64,000 nt of DNA from Solen grandis (taxonomy: Eukaryota; Mollusca; Bivalvia; Adapedonta; Solenidae). Of this stretch, positions 1 to 13,000 are shown one piece after another; position 1 is the first letter of the stretch; each line of letters opens with the position of its first letter. The stretch lies in NCBI GenBank assembly GCA_021229015.1, contig CM037789.1:27162353-27226352 (forward strand). The letters are read 5' to 3'. The translations under genes were made by a program, and so were the position numbers. The notes under the pieces were generated by a model. It was not told the origin of the DNA, did no database searches, and saw nothing but the letters and a program-made list of their open reading frames with translations.

Positions 1-2815
1 ATTTTGGAAATAATGAAGAAAGATATATTGACTACTTTTTATTTATATTTGTATTTATTATTGTAGTCTTAGTATTCTAAAGTTATTTATAATCATTCAT
101 CGCCAAAATTCTATGCCTGTACGTTGCTTATTATATATTTATATTAACATTGATAACACAGAGGTTCAGACATCCAAAAACAGAGAATCAGGTTAATTTC
201 TTAAAGGTCAAATATTTGAAATGGTTAGAACTTTATGATGGCAATATTTTATGTTATTAAAACAGAAGGGAAACCTTACTCAAAAGAGAACAGTAATATG
301 GTAGGTCAACACTGATAATACTTAGGGGAAAAAACAACAACAGTATGCCTGGTTTTCAGTGCTCAAACTTTTAAATAAAATCACTGACAGTTCAGAGCCA
401 CCATGAAAAGATGTTTTGAATTTCTGTGTGTTTCTTTATATTGAAAAGTCACTCTTGATTGTTACTATGGATATTTAACTTAGCTCATAATCCTCTGCTG
501 TATTTGGCATATATATTGTAAATTTATGTATTTTTTTTTTATTATTTTTTTATATTTTAGAAATAAAAAAATATTTTTAGTATATTTATATATATATATA
601 TCATTTTAATAAGTGTGTTTGCTGTGGATGTATTTTATTGCACAAAGTTGTGATATTAGAGCAATATTTATGACAATAAAGGGAGAATTTTAAAGGAAAT
701 GAAGATTTGTTATATTTTACATTACCACAAAACAAATGCCCGAACATGGCATGTGTGTGAAGTGGTATATGTAAATTGTAACTGCTTTTACATTCACAGT
801 CTTATATATGATAATAATAAACTTGTCAAAGCATAGACATATCAAACAAAAGGTTTGGATTTTGATACAGGTTTCAAAAGACTTTTATGAAATCTATAAT
901 TGAATTAAAAATTTTTTTAATTTTTAAATTTAAAATATGTTGTTTAACCAAGGTCATATACAAATTGCATACTAGTTTTTTTTATAGCTTTATAAGAAAC
1001 TTATATGCAAAATTGAAATTATCATATGAATAATCACAAAAAGTGATGAGTTTATTGTTCCCTTACCTATTGTTGTAATCGCAAAAAAAAAAAAACTTTT
1101 CTGAATATATGAAACTTATAACGTGTTAAGTTATTTAACAATCATATTGTATTTTCAAGAGTGGCTTTGAATATATTTATCGCTATTTATATCGTTATCA
1201 TCATCTTCATCACTACCACCATTAGCTCTTATATATCTTTAGAAATTTCAGTGTTTTGCATGTTTTTGTATTGTTGTTGTATTTTGTTTTAAATTGTATT
1301 TTTTTTTCTTTTTTGATGCCTTTTCATATCAGGAAAAAAAGAGACTATTAAGAGAACTAAGACTGTGGTTATGTAAAAATAAATCTTAAGCCAGGATTGA
1401 ATGCAGCAGATATGAAGAATATGCATGGTTATCTCATAGTATGGCACATACATAAGTCAGCATTAAGGCTTTCTCACATGAAAAACAAATCTGACAGGTA
1501 TGTCTTGGACCAACCTACAGCATAAGTAATTGAAGTGTAAACTTAATGTAGCCAGTCATTACTTAGTTATATTGCATATTTGCTGTGCAGTGGTATATTT
1601 AAATAGTGACTATATCTTTTCAAAAATGGATTTTCTAAGAATATATAGCTAAGTGGATGAAACATCTCATAAAGATATCAACTATTTACATAGGTTAACA
1701 GCATGTATGACATCAGTTTTATTTGCAACTATGATTCAATAACATTTCATTTTCTTTCATAATTTTAATAATTATGTTGTATATTTGTGTTAACTACTGC
1801 TTACAGTATAAAATCTTTCAGCATCTACTTTCCAAATGTTAATGCCATATGCAGTATTTTAAATAATCCCTTGCAAGCCCTCTAACTGCTTCAAAACCTT
1901 GCACCAGTTAAAATGCTATTAACTGTTTACACACTTTTGAAATCACACATCATTGTATGTTGCTTTATTAAATTATAACATTCCATCTATGTCCTTTTTA
2001 GGGCTTAAATGTTGCCATGCTATCATACTCTTGGTATAAATATTTTGGCAGGAGAACTATATGATCTGTTTGATTGGTTCTACACATTCATTCTTGTTGA
2101 GCTCATATATAACAATAAAATAGTAACTACTGAATGCATCTGTCATATACTGATTAGTATAGGAGAATACACATATTCTAGTTTTATATTTTTCGTTATT
2201 GGTAGTTCATCGTTTAATAGTTTTCATTTGTGTTGTAGCTTTGTGTTTCTCATCAGATATACCTATTATTGGTAGTGAAAACTTATTTAGTTGATCATCA
2301 TCTTTATAGCAAATTAATTTTCATCAATTACTTTGTATCTTCCTGCCAAGATGATTATTTTAGCTTTTCATTAATCAGTTTTAGTTCTGTTTTGAATGGT
2401 ATCATTTATGGATAATACTAAAATATGAGCTTAATTCCAAATTATTATTTTACTTTTAAAACAGGTACCGTGAGGCATATCACTTTCAGAATCGCCATTA
2501 GATCGCTTTATTTTCAGAAAATCAGTTTTAAAGTGACACAGTGCAAATCTGTTTGTCTTTGCTTATTATTATTTATTTTTATGTAATAAACTTGTTTCTG
2601 CAGAAAACAGATCTTCTAAGACATTTTGCAAATGATCAGGGACGGAGGTTGTTCTTGAGCATTAAGTTTTTGCCAAAGGTTCTAACATGAGGAAATGGTA
2701 TGGAAAGGAACCCAGTTATCTGGTTGGAGTTCTGTGGGTAGTAACGTCTCATGTTGCAGTTTCATTTATCATCTGTTACCATGATTAATCCATTTCCTTT
2801 CTTCCTCACTTGCAG
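1..2815. other. Non-coding or intronic stretch, no gene recognised
   Basis: AT-rich sequence with T and A homopolymers and a short (TA)n near 588-602. The reading frame of 88 codons around 2009 has no splice context, no motif and hydrophobic low-complexity composition, so I do not call it. If the exon at 2816 belongs to the same gene, this stretch is its upstream intron. Confidence 0.5.
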
Positions 2816-2961
2816 CTGAGACTATGTTTAAAGTTCTTCGAGAGGAATACTACAAGATAGAAGCTGTTGTTGACCTTTACTGGCGGAATCATAGAATTTT
2901 GGAAATCAAGGAAAATATCACAGAAACACGAGCAATTACTGATAATCGCGAACATACATAA
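2816..2961 (+). CDS. Candidate terminal coding exon with its own stop
   Basis: A good pyrimidine tract and TTGCAG acceptor end at 2815, followed by an open frame (phase 1 entry) to TAA at 2959-2961. The 47 or so residues are charged, beginning AETMFKVLREEYYKIEA and ending with NITETRAITDNREHT. I do not recognise a domain. Phase 1 entry matches the phase used by most exons further right. It may be an alternative last exon giving a short isoform, as titin genes can have, or the last exon of a neighbouring gene. An AATAAA lies at 3835-3840. The exon has no donor, so it cannot be internal. Confidence 0.4.
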
Positions 2962-3967
2962 CAATATATTATTTATTTCAAAGTCTCTAACATGATCATT
3001 TTTTTATATTGTTTTGAAAGTCAGATGTGCAAATTAATCTTATTTCATTGTGCACAGTTTTATACCACAACTTCTTGTATTGTGACAGAATATACATAGT
3101 GCTCATATTAGAGACTCTGTAATCTCAATTTTTATCATCAGTTTAATGAAAAGGTTTAGAATCTTATAAATCGTCACATGGGTTTATTTTAAGTTACATT
3201 ATGTTCCTATGAAGGATTTTTCTTCCCCATTTGCTTATATTTTATAAATACTTACTGTGCCTTTTAGCAAATTTAAGTGTGATAGAAAATGTTTGACAGA
3301 AATTTGGTCAGAGGTAATTTAATGTACAGCCTTTTCATTAGCTGATGCAGTTTTATTGAAAATTGTTCATTCCATATGTGTTTTTTATTTGGTTTATGTC
3401 TATAATTTAATGTTTTTTCTGGGCCAGTATATCTTGGAAAGTTTTAATTAGTCTAAAATATTTTGCTATTTTGAATTTCTTTTCAAATTGAAAAACCAAT
3501 TTATCTTGGCTCAGTCCTTTTAAGTTCTTTCATATGATTTTTTTTTGCCCTCATGTTGTTCTATCTTGTTTTCTCTTTACTTAGTGAAGGTTGAAATCAT
3601 ATTCACTTACGGAATCATGCTTAGGTTCACGTTTCATCGGCTAGCACAGAGTAATGAGTAATATTAAGTCCTTATAGTTTCTAACACTTTCTTATCAGTA
3701 TAGATGATAGTAGTTAAGAATTAAAGAGACATAGGTAAAAGCCATCTTTCCATCATCATATTGCTTTGACTATCCATGTTAAAGCTAACATACAATGATT
3801 ACTGTCTTTTCTTTGCACTCTCAAAATAAACTCTCAATATTAAAATGATATTTGCAGTATAGAGTAAGTTTGCAAGGAATTCTAATGAGGTAACTAGAGA
3901 ATAAAGATGAGGTAACTAGAGAAAAAAGATGGCAGTCTTGAGATATTTCAAATTGTTCTTATAGTAG
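2962..3967 (+). other. Possible 3' UTR of the exon at 2816, then intron
   Basis: No open frame of interest. AATAAA at 3835-3840 could serve as the poly(A) signal of a terminal exon. Just upstream of the next exon a short segment containing GATGAGGTAACTAGAGAA is duplicated in tandem (about 3884-3930). Confidence 0.3.
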
Positions 3968-4084
3968 TGCCACTTGCTGCTGATGAGCGTGGACCTGAGG
4001 TAACAACAGAAACGATTGAAATTGTTGCCCCGGATACGCAACCTGTGTCGCAGCAACCAACCACCGAATCTATTACACCTCTAG
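3968..4084 (+). CDS. PEVK-like linker exon
   Basis: Acceptor TATAGTAG ends at 3967; entry is phase 1. The peptide is rich in Pro, Glu, Thr and Val (PLAADERGPEVTTETIEIV, then APDTQPVSQQPTTESITPL). The frame runs on to a phase-1 donor at 4085 (AG|GTTGGC, weak), which joins cleanly to the phase-1 exon at 9256. A stronger donor, GAG|GTAACA after 3999, would leave phase 0 and give a much shorter exon; it does not match the phase of the exon at 9256. Composition matches the other linkers of this gene, so I take it as a disordered spacer. Confidence 0.55.
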
Positions 4085-7000
4085 GTTGGCCTATTTCTTA
4101 TCCTGTCTGTTTGTCTGAGTTTGCAGCACTGTCTTATAGCATGAAATTGTGGGATATGCTAATGGCGGCCATATTAGTAATGGCTGCTCTCCGAACCGTG
4201 GTCTTCCTATACTACTTCGGTTGCTGTTTTTGGACATGCCTAATAATCAGTTTCTGGCAATCTTAGGTGCAGCTGTACTCAGGGACTGTGTAATTATGTA
4301 CAGGTGATCTGACAAATGTATCCATATACTGGTACAGGTCATACCTGATTATGAAATAGTGTTAATTGCTTAAATTGATATCTGTCATGGTGATTTATAT
4401 ATGTTTGTGTTAAACCCCCTGTCACCATTATGCACTTACAATGTATTGTGTCGGATGCTGAAATATTGTTCTTGTCAGTTTGTCTACATTTTTCTTTTTT
4501 TTCAGAAACTTATTTTTATAAAACTGGAAATGGCAGAATATGTAGGCTTGTAAATTGTGTGTATCTTTCATGTTGATTTATATATATTATTTTTATTTGA
4601 ATAACGAGACAATTATGACTTAAAATATCTTAATGTACAAAATATGAGGATATTTGCTTAACAGAGTGCAATTTGATTAGTATGCAAAAATAGTACTCAG
4701 GTTGTTTTAGAGATGAAAGTCAAAGGAGATAATTGGTGAAGTGACTTCGTGAACATTTATTTATTATGTAAAATCATGTATTCCTTTTGTTTCTATTTGT
4801 TTCGTATATATCAATATAAAAATGTGTGTAAATACAGCGTGCATTTAAGCTCAGCTTTATAGATATTGTAGATTCAAGATTGCCAGAACTGACCTTGACC
4901 TTTGGAGTTAAAAACCAAAAGACAATTTTGTTTTGTATTTGTAGAATTATCCAATCTTGTCCTTAAGTTCTGCATGCTATTTATTTTTTGTTTCTCATTA
5001 ATGCTTTATTTGAACTTCTTTTGTTTTTCACAATGGCTGTAAACAGCTTTCACTCTGGGAGTAGGGTGTAGTAGATGTGTTTCATTCATTGCTGGCCAGC
5101 TGGTTGTAAGTCATAATGGTAAGCTAAATGTAAACTCTGCAGCTTAGTTTATTATTGTCCAGTCAATATGGCTTAGTTGCTCTGCTGGTAACTATGTGTT
5201 GTAAAAGTTTCGACCCTCATGGATTTGGGAAGAATGATATTTCACAAAGCCAATAAAAGCAACTTTGATTTTCGAAATCCATGATGTTGAACATTTAAAG
5301 TTTCGTAATTTGGAATGTGGATTTGTTTTCATGCATATCGTCACAGTTCATATTTTCGAGCATACGTAGGCCAATATGGATTCAACAAGACTCTCATGAA
5401 AACAAATGAGGGTTGTTTAAAGAAATATAGGAAGTTGCTATGGTTTTGTGAGATGGAACAAAAGATATTACAGCAATGTTTGGAATTGAAAACTAAGAGA
5501 AAAAGAAAATAACTAAGTATAAAAATGATTAGTTTTACTATCCCATCTCAGGGTGAAAACTGTACTCAAATGCAGGTGAGCAGTATTTCATTCGTTAGTT
5601 TGTAGGTTTTTATCACACAATGTTTTATATAGGTTAAATTTAAGTTGAACCTCGAGTGAAAAGTTGTACTTCCTTAAGGACCAAAATAAATTATTAAAAT
5701 AAAAAAAATCAGTTTCCTTGTATATTAGATATACCATTATGTAGACAACAAACATTAGTTTTGCCCTTTGCATGTCCATCCCTCTTTTGAAGTTGAAGTA
5801 AGCTTATTTCTGATTGGTCAAGGCTTTCAAAAGCTCCACCTAGTGAGTGTTTACTCTCTTCCCTACTACCACTTTTTGTTAGATTAACCTTTGTTTAGCT
5901 TGATTTTACTTGTTGTCTCCATAAAGTGTTAAATTGATAAATGTTGTACTTTAAATTATGAATACAAGCAAAAAGTGGTATACTTGTAGTGGTCCTTTTT
6001 ATTATGCTCACCTGCTTGAAAAAGAAAAAAAAACCTTTGTAGACACTTTGTTTTCTAGGCTTTAGTGCTTTATTTTTAGTTTCAGCCTTAGTATCGCTTT
6101 AACTGTAGTTTTGCGAGAATGGAATGTAAATTTTAGTTACCTGTATTTTTAAATTTGTTTTTATTTTTATATGTAAATGTTTAATAATGTATCTTGTATG
6201 TTATTGTGAATAACATTTTTATATAAATGAAATGGCAGATATGACTATTCCTACTGATTTTTGGACCATGTTTTTATACTTTTTGTGAAGTGTGTTTATA
6301 AAACATATGAAATTACTTATAGACCCTATTCAAAACTGATTACAACAATGTCAAAAAAGAACATTGAAATTTCAACAAGAAAAATAAACAAAATGCATTT
6401 ATAATGTTTGATTACAATTAGAAGAGTAGATCTCCAGGTTTTCAGAGGTTCTCATATTTGCCATCATTAACTGTTACTATATGTTTAATAATTGTATTTG
6501 TGATGTATATTGTTCTAGAATTATTGATATGTAACTTTACCTGTCTATCCTTTCACGTCTAGCTTCTTTCTGAGGAAAAAATCTTCCTCATTAAAAACTG
6601 ATGCAATTTTGGTAATTTTATGAAGATAAAGTTTTGATTTTTGAAACTCCAAGTTAAAAGTTGAGATCTTGATGAAAAGTTGAAATCTTGATGGATTTAA
6701 AATAATAATACTAATAAAGATCTAATTAAACTTTATAGGCAAGTGTTTATGATTATTAATATCATTTATGTTAATCAAAATTGAAAAAGGAACTGTTAAC
6801 TCCCAAGTAGATCAAAAGTTTGATTTGCAGTTTTATTGAGCAGCATATATCCTTGATATATGGATAAGATAAAATTACCAAATTTTATGGAACAGAGGGA
6901 TGCCAAGTTCCAGTTTATTTTTATTTGAAACTTACTGATTTTTAAAACCAGGAATAAAGCTAGATGCTGTAAAATAATGCATGATATAATGAGTCTTGAT

Positions 7001-10000
7001 TTTCAGTGTTTCCTATGATAGCATGCCACATCCGAGATATATGTACTGTTAACAAAGAAGATCGTAAGTAAGGAAATAAAGAATGAAGTTTGATGTCATG
7101 AATGGTATTGATTAGTTTTCTGTCTATAAAAACTGCTTCATTTTGCTTTTATAATTTCTTATCTTTTCAGTCAATGCTCTTAGAAAAATGAGTGTATTGA
7201 TTGTTTGAAAAATATTACAAGATATCTAGTGCTGCTTCTTATTATGTGTGGCAGAAAAAAATATTTTGTTCTTTTGCTTCAAAAGTAAGCAAGCTGTTTC
7301 TGTCATTCGATAAATCAGTATGGGAATTAAAACTTGCGTGAGAAGGATTAGATTGACTTTAAGAATGTGTCTCTCTCACTGATTGGAGAACCTGCAAATA
7401 TTTGCTTCACATATATTGGATTTTGTATCAATTCATTTGCGGAGTGAATTTATTTTCATTGGAAAGACAAATCTCACCTGAATGATCCAATTTATCAGAC
7501 AAAAGTTCATACAGACTGAAAAATTAAACAAATTCTTTGGTCTATGTGTTTGCTAACAACTTTATCATGTTCACCATCATCTGAATTGAGCAAGAAAGAC
7601 TTCACAGATTATTTATTATTTTTATGTGGTGCCTTTCTTGTACTCATTTCAGATGAGTTGAATGTTTGGTTTTTAAACATGTTGCATGGCAAGGCATGAG
7701 ATATGTTGTGTAAAAAAGAGGGATGGTCCCTAGTTTTTTTTTTATTATGGCCCAGTAAGAAGAATATACATTCATACACACACTCAAACATTCAAGGTCC
7801 AAGGATCAGAAGTAAGAAAAAAGAAGGATGAAGGGTAAAAAGTACCAAATAACACTGAATAGTGTTAAAACGTTTGAAAAGGATGGATTTATGGAAAATA
7901 CTCTGACCACAGCTATCTTGCACTATTGAATTTTTTTTTATATTTTTGTTATTTCAGCACCTGCATATTGTGCATTTTTAATGATTGGATAGTTTAAGAT
8001 AGCTGTTGCTTATGTCAGACATTTTAAGCATTGTCTACATATACAATGACTGCACTCCTCAATATATCCTGAAGAAAATATGCAAGTCTAATAAATTATG
8101 AGTGTCTTTGAGTTATGCTTAAAGTAGACAGGAAAATGTATAAATGAAATCCTGATTCTTTTGTGAGTATTTAAATAATGAAAAACACTCTTCTCAGGAA
8201 ATGAGAAATATATGTATTACTTAAGGTTAGATACCTATAATGGTTCCGCTACATTTTGGATCTCTCAACCTCTACCAAGATAACAAAGGTACCCTAATGA
8301 AACATTAGGAATCCTTGGTTATCTCCGTGAAAGGCCATTAGGTCCGAAATGTAGCGAAACCATTACAGGTATTTTACCTTAAGTTTAAACAAATACGTTA
8401 TGCCACCATTTCACAGAAGCGGTGGCTATATAGGAATCACATTGTAGTGTCTTGTCACTTCACCTCCAGTCCTTCATTCGCATATGAAATACTCATATAT
8501 GGAATACTCACTCATATACTCATATATGTTGATATGAATCGCGCTTAAAGATAGTTTTAGCTTATTTGGACCAGGCATTCTTACACCTGTGATACAAAGC
8601 ATATAATTCAGGGCAGCTGCATCAGATATGATTTATTAAAGCCCTTTACTCTCAATGATTTTTTTTTTCAATTAAATATTATAGAAGAAAAAAGAGATAT
8701 GAAGACTGACTACTGTTAACACACGCACACATGCACACACACATATACACCATTATGCTTTTTGACAGTTTTAAATTCATCGGTATTCTTCTAATGTATG
8801 TTAATGGTGGTATTAAATTTTAATGAACATCTTTTTTATTGAATAATTGTATTAACAGTGCAATATAATATACTGCAGTAAATACCATAATAATCTTAAC
8901 ATCTAAATATACATGATGGTAGTCAATGTCTAAATGTCAAAATTATGTTACATAGTAAAACCATCAGAAAATAGAGAGAGGCACATTCAAGAAAGTAACT
9001 GATCTATCCTGAAATCTGCAATTAAAATGTTAATTGCATTCTAAAACAATTTAATGTCTAAGAGAATGAAGTGATGCTCAAAAAATATCAAATAGAACTT
9101 TAGAATTAGGTACAGAAAAAAAAAAAAAAATGTTTTTGTGATGAGTGTCATACACAATAAATATTGGTGAATTACATAACGTGTAAATAATATACACTGA
9201 CCTACTGTTAGACACAGTTAATATAAGAACGAACTGTCACTTGTTAACCCAACAGCACCCCATACTGAAGAAGAAGTGCCAGAGGTGAGAGAAATGCCAG
9301 AGGAAACACTTACAGTGGAGGGTCAAGACATTTCACCTGAAAAAATGACCCCAGAAACAATTGAGGTCATCACCTTAGAAACGACAAGGGAGGAAGTTGA
9401 AAAGGTCGAAAAGGAGGAAGTTTCTTTCGAGTTCGTGACTCTGGAGAAGACGGAAGTATCTTCAACAGAAGTCACTGCAGAGCAGATGCCTCTTCCCGAT
9501 GAGGAAAAAGTTGCTCCAACGGCAACAGTTGCTGAAGTCTCCATGGCTATTACCATGGAGACGGAAGAGGTGATACCAACAGAAGTTACTGAAAAAGCAG
9601 CCCCTGTTGAAACCAAGGTAGAACTGTTAAAGCCCACGGAGGAACTTTCAGAAACGCAGCAGGCTCCAGAAGAGGAGGTTAGGATTGTTATATAACATTT
9701 TTATAATTCTCATGTTGTACAATTTTGATACCCCCACAAACTTAGTTTGGGGGTATATAGGAGTCACTGTGTCGGTCGGTTGGTCTGTAGCTTTTTTTTT
9801 TGTTAGAGGGTAAAGTCGCTGACATTAGAACTCACTCAGCCCCTCGCCGCATGGGTTCGAAACTCGGCAGGGTCATTCGGATTTTCATGTGAGGAAGCCT
9901 TCCAGCTGGTGTGTGGTAGGTCGGTGGTTCTACCCAGATGCCTCCGTACATTTGGGGTCTTCCTCCACCTGTAATTAGCTGGACATCGCTAGATGACTGA

Positions 10001-13000
10001 AATACTGTCGAAGCGACGGTAAACTCAAATAGTCAAGTCTGTAGCTTTTTTTGTCTGCACTATTTCACAAGAACTACGAGATGGATTTCAATCAAACTTC
10101 ATATGACGTTTCACTAGTAAACACAGATGTGCATATTGTACAGTTCTCGCAGTTGAATAGTTTCTGCTTTGTCCATCCGTCCGTCATTATTTTGTCCGGA
10201 TCATAACACAAAAACTATAAGAGTTATTGACATGAAACTTCATGGGTAGATAGATCTCAATGAGGATAAGTGCAGTGTACAAGAAGCTCAACTATGTTTT
10301 GCATAATTTTGGAGTTATTGCCCTTTGTTATTTTTCATACTTAAATTTTGTCTAGAGCATAGCACGCAAAGTATAAGAGATATCAACATGACACTTAATA
10401 GGTAGATAGATCTCAATGAGGAGAAGTGCAGTGTATAAGAACCACAACTCTGTTTTGCATAATTTTGTAGTTATTGCACTTTGTTATTAGCATATATTCG
10501 GGGAGCATCCATCGGTTCTACCGATTCTCTTGTTTCTTTGAGTTATGGCACTTTGATGATTTTCTTGAGCTTTCTTTGTCTGCACTATTTCTAAATTACT
10601 ACATGATGGATTTCAATCAAACTTCATAGCAGTTTCACTAGCGTCATTTTTATATTTTTTTTTTTTTTTTTTCAATAACTTAACCTTTGGTTTTCCCGCC
10701 ATTTCTCAGAGCAGTATTATCCCTTTCCACAATGTTATCATTGTTAGCAGAGTGCATTATGAGGGGAATGGAATGTTGTCACATTTTAGATTGCTTTGCA
10801 AAGTTTCTGTTTGGTTTTCTTGTTATTGACATAGGTTTCATTAGCTGTATCAAATTCTTCCACGTTTTGGAGAGCAATTTTCATCTCTTTTAGTGATAGC
10901 TCTAGTTGTGTGAACTTCTATAAGTAAAAATGACATTGGGGTTACTTTTCCACTCGTTGTCTGTCTGTTCATCTGTCTGTCTGTCACACTTTTGCCATCA
11001 CACACAGGTGACACGTGATCCAAAGATTTTTTTCTTATTTATAAGAATACAACACTGTAGTCCATGAAGTCTTGTAAAGAGATGTGTAATACCTTTATAA
11101 ACTACTTAACTAAGTTGGGGTAACTAGAAAATACATGTTAGACCGTAACTCAAGGTTTATTGCAAGATTCAGCTGGTCTGATAGTATTTGGAAAAAAAAT
11201 CATGACAATGCCAGGGACATTTTAGTGGTTTCCATATTGAAAAAGTAACAACGTAAATCTAAATGATAATTAATCATTGCATTTTAGAAAGTACCAGAGG
11301 AGACGGTCACAGAAGAGATCGTTCCTGAGGAAAAGAAGGAAGAGGTTACCCCAACCCAACTGGAAGGTGAAGCACCACGGTTTATCACGGAGCTCACCAC
11401 CATGACCACCTCCCCAGGGCAACACGTGCAGTTTACTTGCATGGTTGTCGGCATCCCCAGACCCACAATCCGATGGATCCTGGATGGTGAGGTCATCCCT
11501 GAAACATCGGAAACCTACGTCACAGAATACCACAAAGACGGCACCTGTATCCTGATTATCAGAGAAGCATTCCAAGAGGATGAAGGGGAATACACACTTG
11601 AGGCCACTAATGTTTTCGGAACAGTTCGCAGCACTGCTGAACTGATATTGACCAGTAAGTATTTAATAGAACTAGTGCATATTTATCATTCAGTATGATA
11701 TTTTATCGTTCCATATCTTATAAAAAGTATTTTATAATTCATTTTTCTACGAAATTCTAATTTCTTATATTAATATATTGCTTTGTCATACGTCTATTTA
11801 GACTACCTACTTGGTAAACAGCTTTTTAACATGCCTCTAAATGATGTTTCTATTTAAAGTGATAGCTTTCTTTAAAATGCTTAGAATGATATATGACCTC
11901 TGAGATCAATCTTTTAAAGGGCTTACAATCTAGGTTTTAGAATATATTTACCCATTTCATTCAAATAAAGTTTTTTGAATTAAATAAATTAGTGTAAGAC
12001 AAATGATTTCTTTAGGTACATGTAAAAAACATAAAGGATATCTTTCTTTTACAACAATAAATGTTGTCTTGGTGTTAAGATAAGAATTAGATAACCCCTT
12101 CAGAAAGGTTATTTCTTAATTAGCTTTAGATATTTACTGAAATTATTTTATTTACCGATATATATTGGAAAATTTTACAAGATTATATATTTTAAACTTT
12201 ATTTCAGTATCAGTTCATGTATATTTTAATTACCATTTTCCCTCTCACAACTTAGTTGAAGAAACTGATGGTTACTATAAACCACAAACAGACACTGAGT
12301 CAAAATATCCTGATGAAAAGGCTGAGCCAATTGAAGAAGTTCTTGTGGTTGCACCAAAACATCTTCATGTTCCACTGGAACAAATTGATGAAGTTAGTGT
12401 AACTAGTCAAAGCCCAACAAGAGAATCTGTTGATCTAGAAATTCCCGAACAAGAGATATCTGCAACAGATGTGTTGAAATATCTGATATGGTTATAGAAA
12501 AGTCTGTTATTGAGATTGAACCAGAAAAGGAGGTAATCGTTATATCTGAGGTTGAAAAGAAAACAGTAACTGAGTTAGAACAAGAAAAATCTCCTGACAC
12601 AGGTAGTATTACGATCACTGTTACAGAAAAAGAAACTACAAAATATGTCACTGATAAAAAAGAGCACACATACGTTGTTGAGGAATATCCTGAAGTTCCT
12701 GACATAAAATCCACAGAAACTGTTACCGTGAAAGAATCTAGTACAGTTGATGTCCAGCAAGAACCTGAGTATGTAGAAACTGAAAGTGGTAAACCCGACA
12801 TAGTTGAAAGCTTTACAGAATCAATTGTAATTGAAGATGCTGAAAAACAGCCCTTACAAACAGTTTTTGTAACTGAAACAGATTTATCACCCTCAATTGA
12901 AGAACATTTCAGTGAAACAATTGTGATTGAAGAAAAACCAAAAGTTGATATTGAGATTTTGTCAGACACAGAGGTGAAAATACAACCTGAGGATAAAGTT

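Larger units (their letters stand above)
4085..9255 (+). other. Intron of about 5.2 kb
   Basis: AT-rich. It holds a TTAA-flanked palindromic element (8221-8382), a hairpin followed by TATATAGGAATCAC (8402-8440) and a short CA-rich microsatellite (about 8719-8750). Small open frames near 5315 and 7609 have no splice context or motif. A 24 bp segment at 5551-5574 with good splice signals does not fit the neighbouring phases. Confidence 0.6.
9678..11287 (+). other. Intron with nested mobile elements
   Basis: Most of this intron is repeat DNA: a composite element from 9728 to about 10535, a SINE nested inside it (9799-10036), and a degenerate second copy of one internal segment at about 10580-10645. 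Around 10966-10990 there is a short GTCT-rich run. The 68-codon frame at 10687 has no splice support. Confidence 0.7.

Noticed and set aside
5551..5574. 24 bp segment with acceptor CATCTCAG and donor GCAG|GTGAGC
   Set aside because: Good splice signals, but no reading phase connects to both 4084 (phase 1) and 9256 (phase 1) without a stop: phase 1 gives TGA at once.
9323..9637. 104-codon minus-strand open frame
   Set aside because: Mirror of the Glu/Thr/Val-rich exon at 9256-9677: GAA, GAG and ACA codons read in reverse give Ser/Thr/Val runs without stops. The plus strand has splice sites and PEVK composition.
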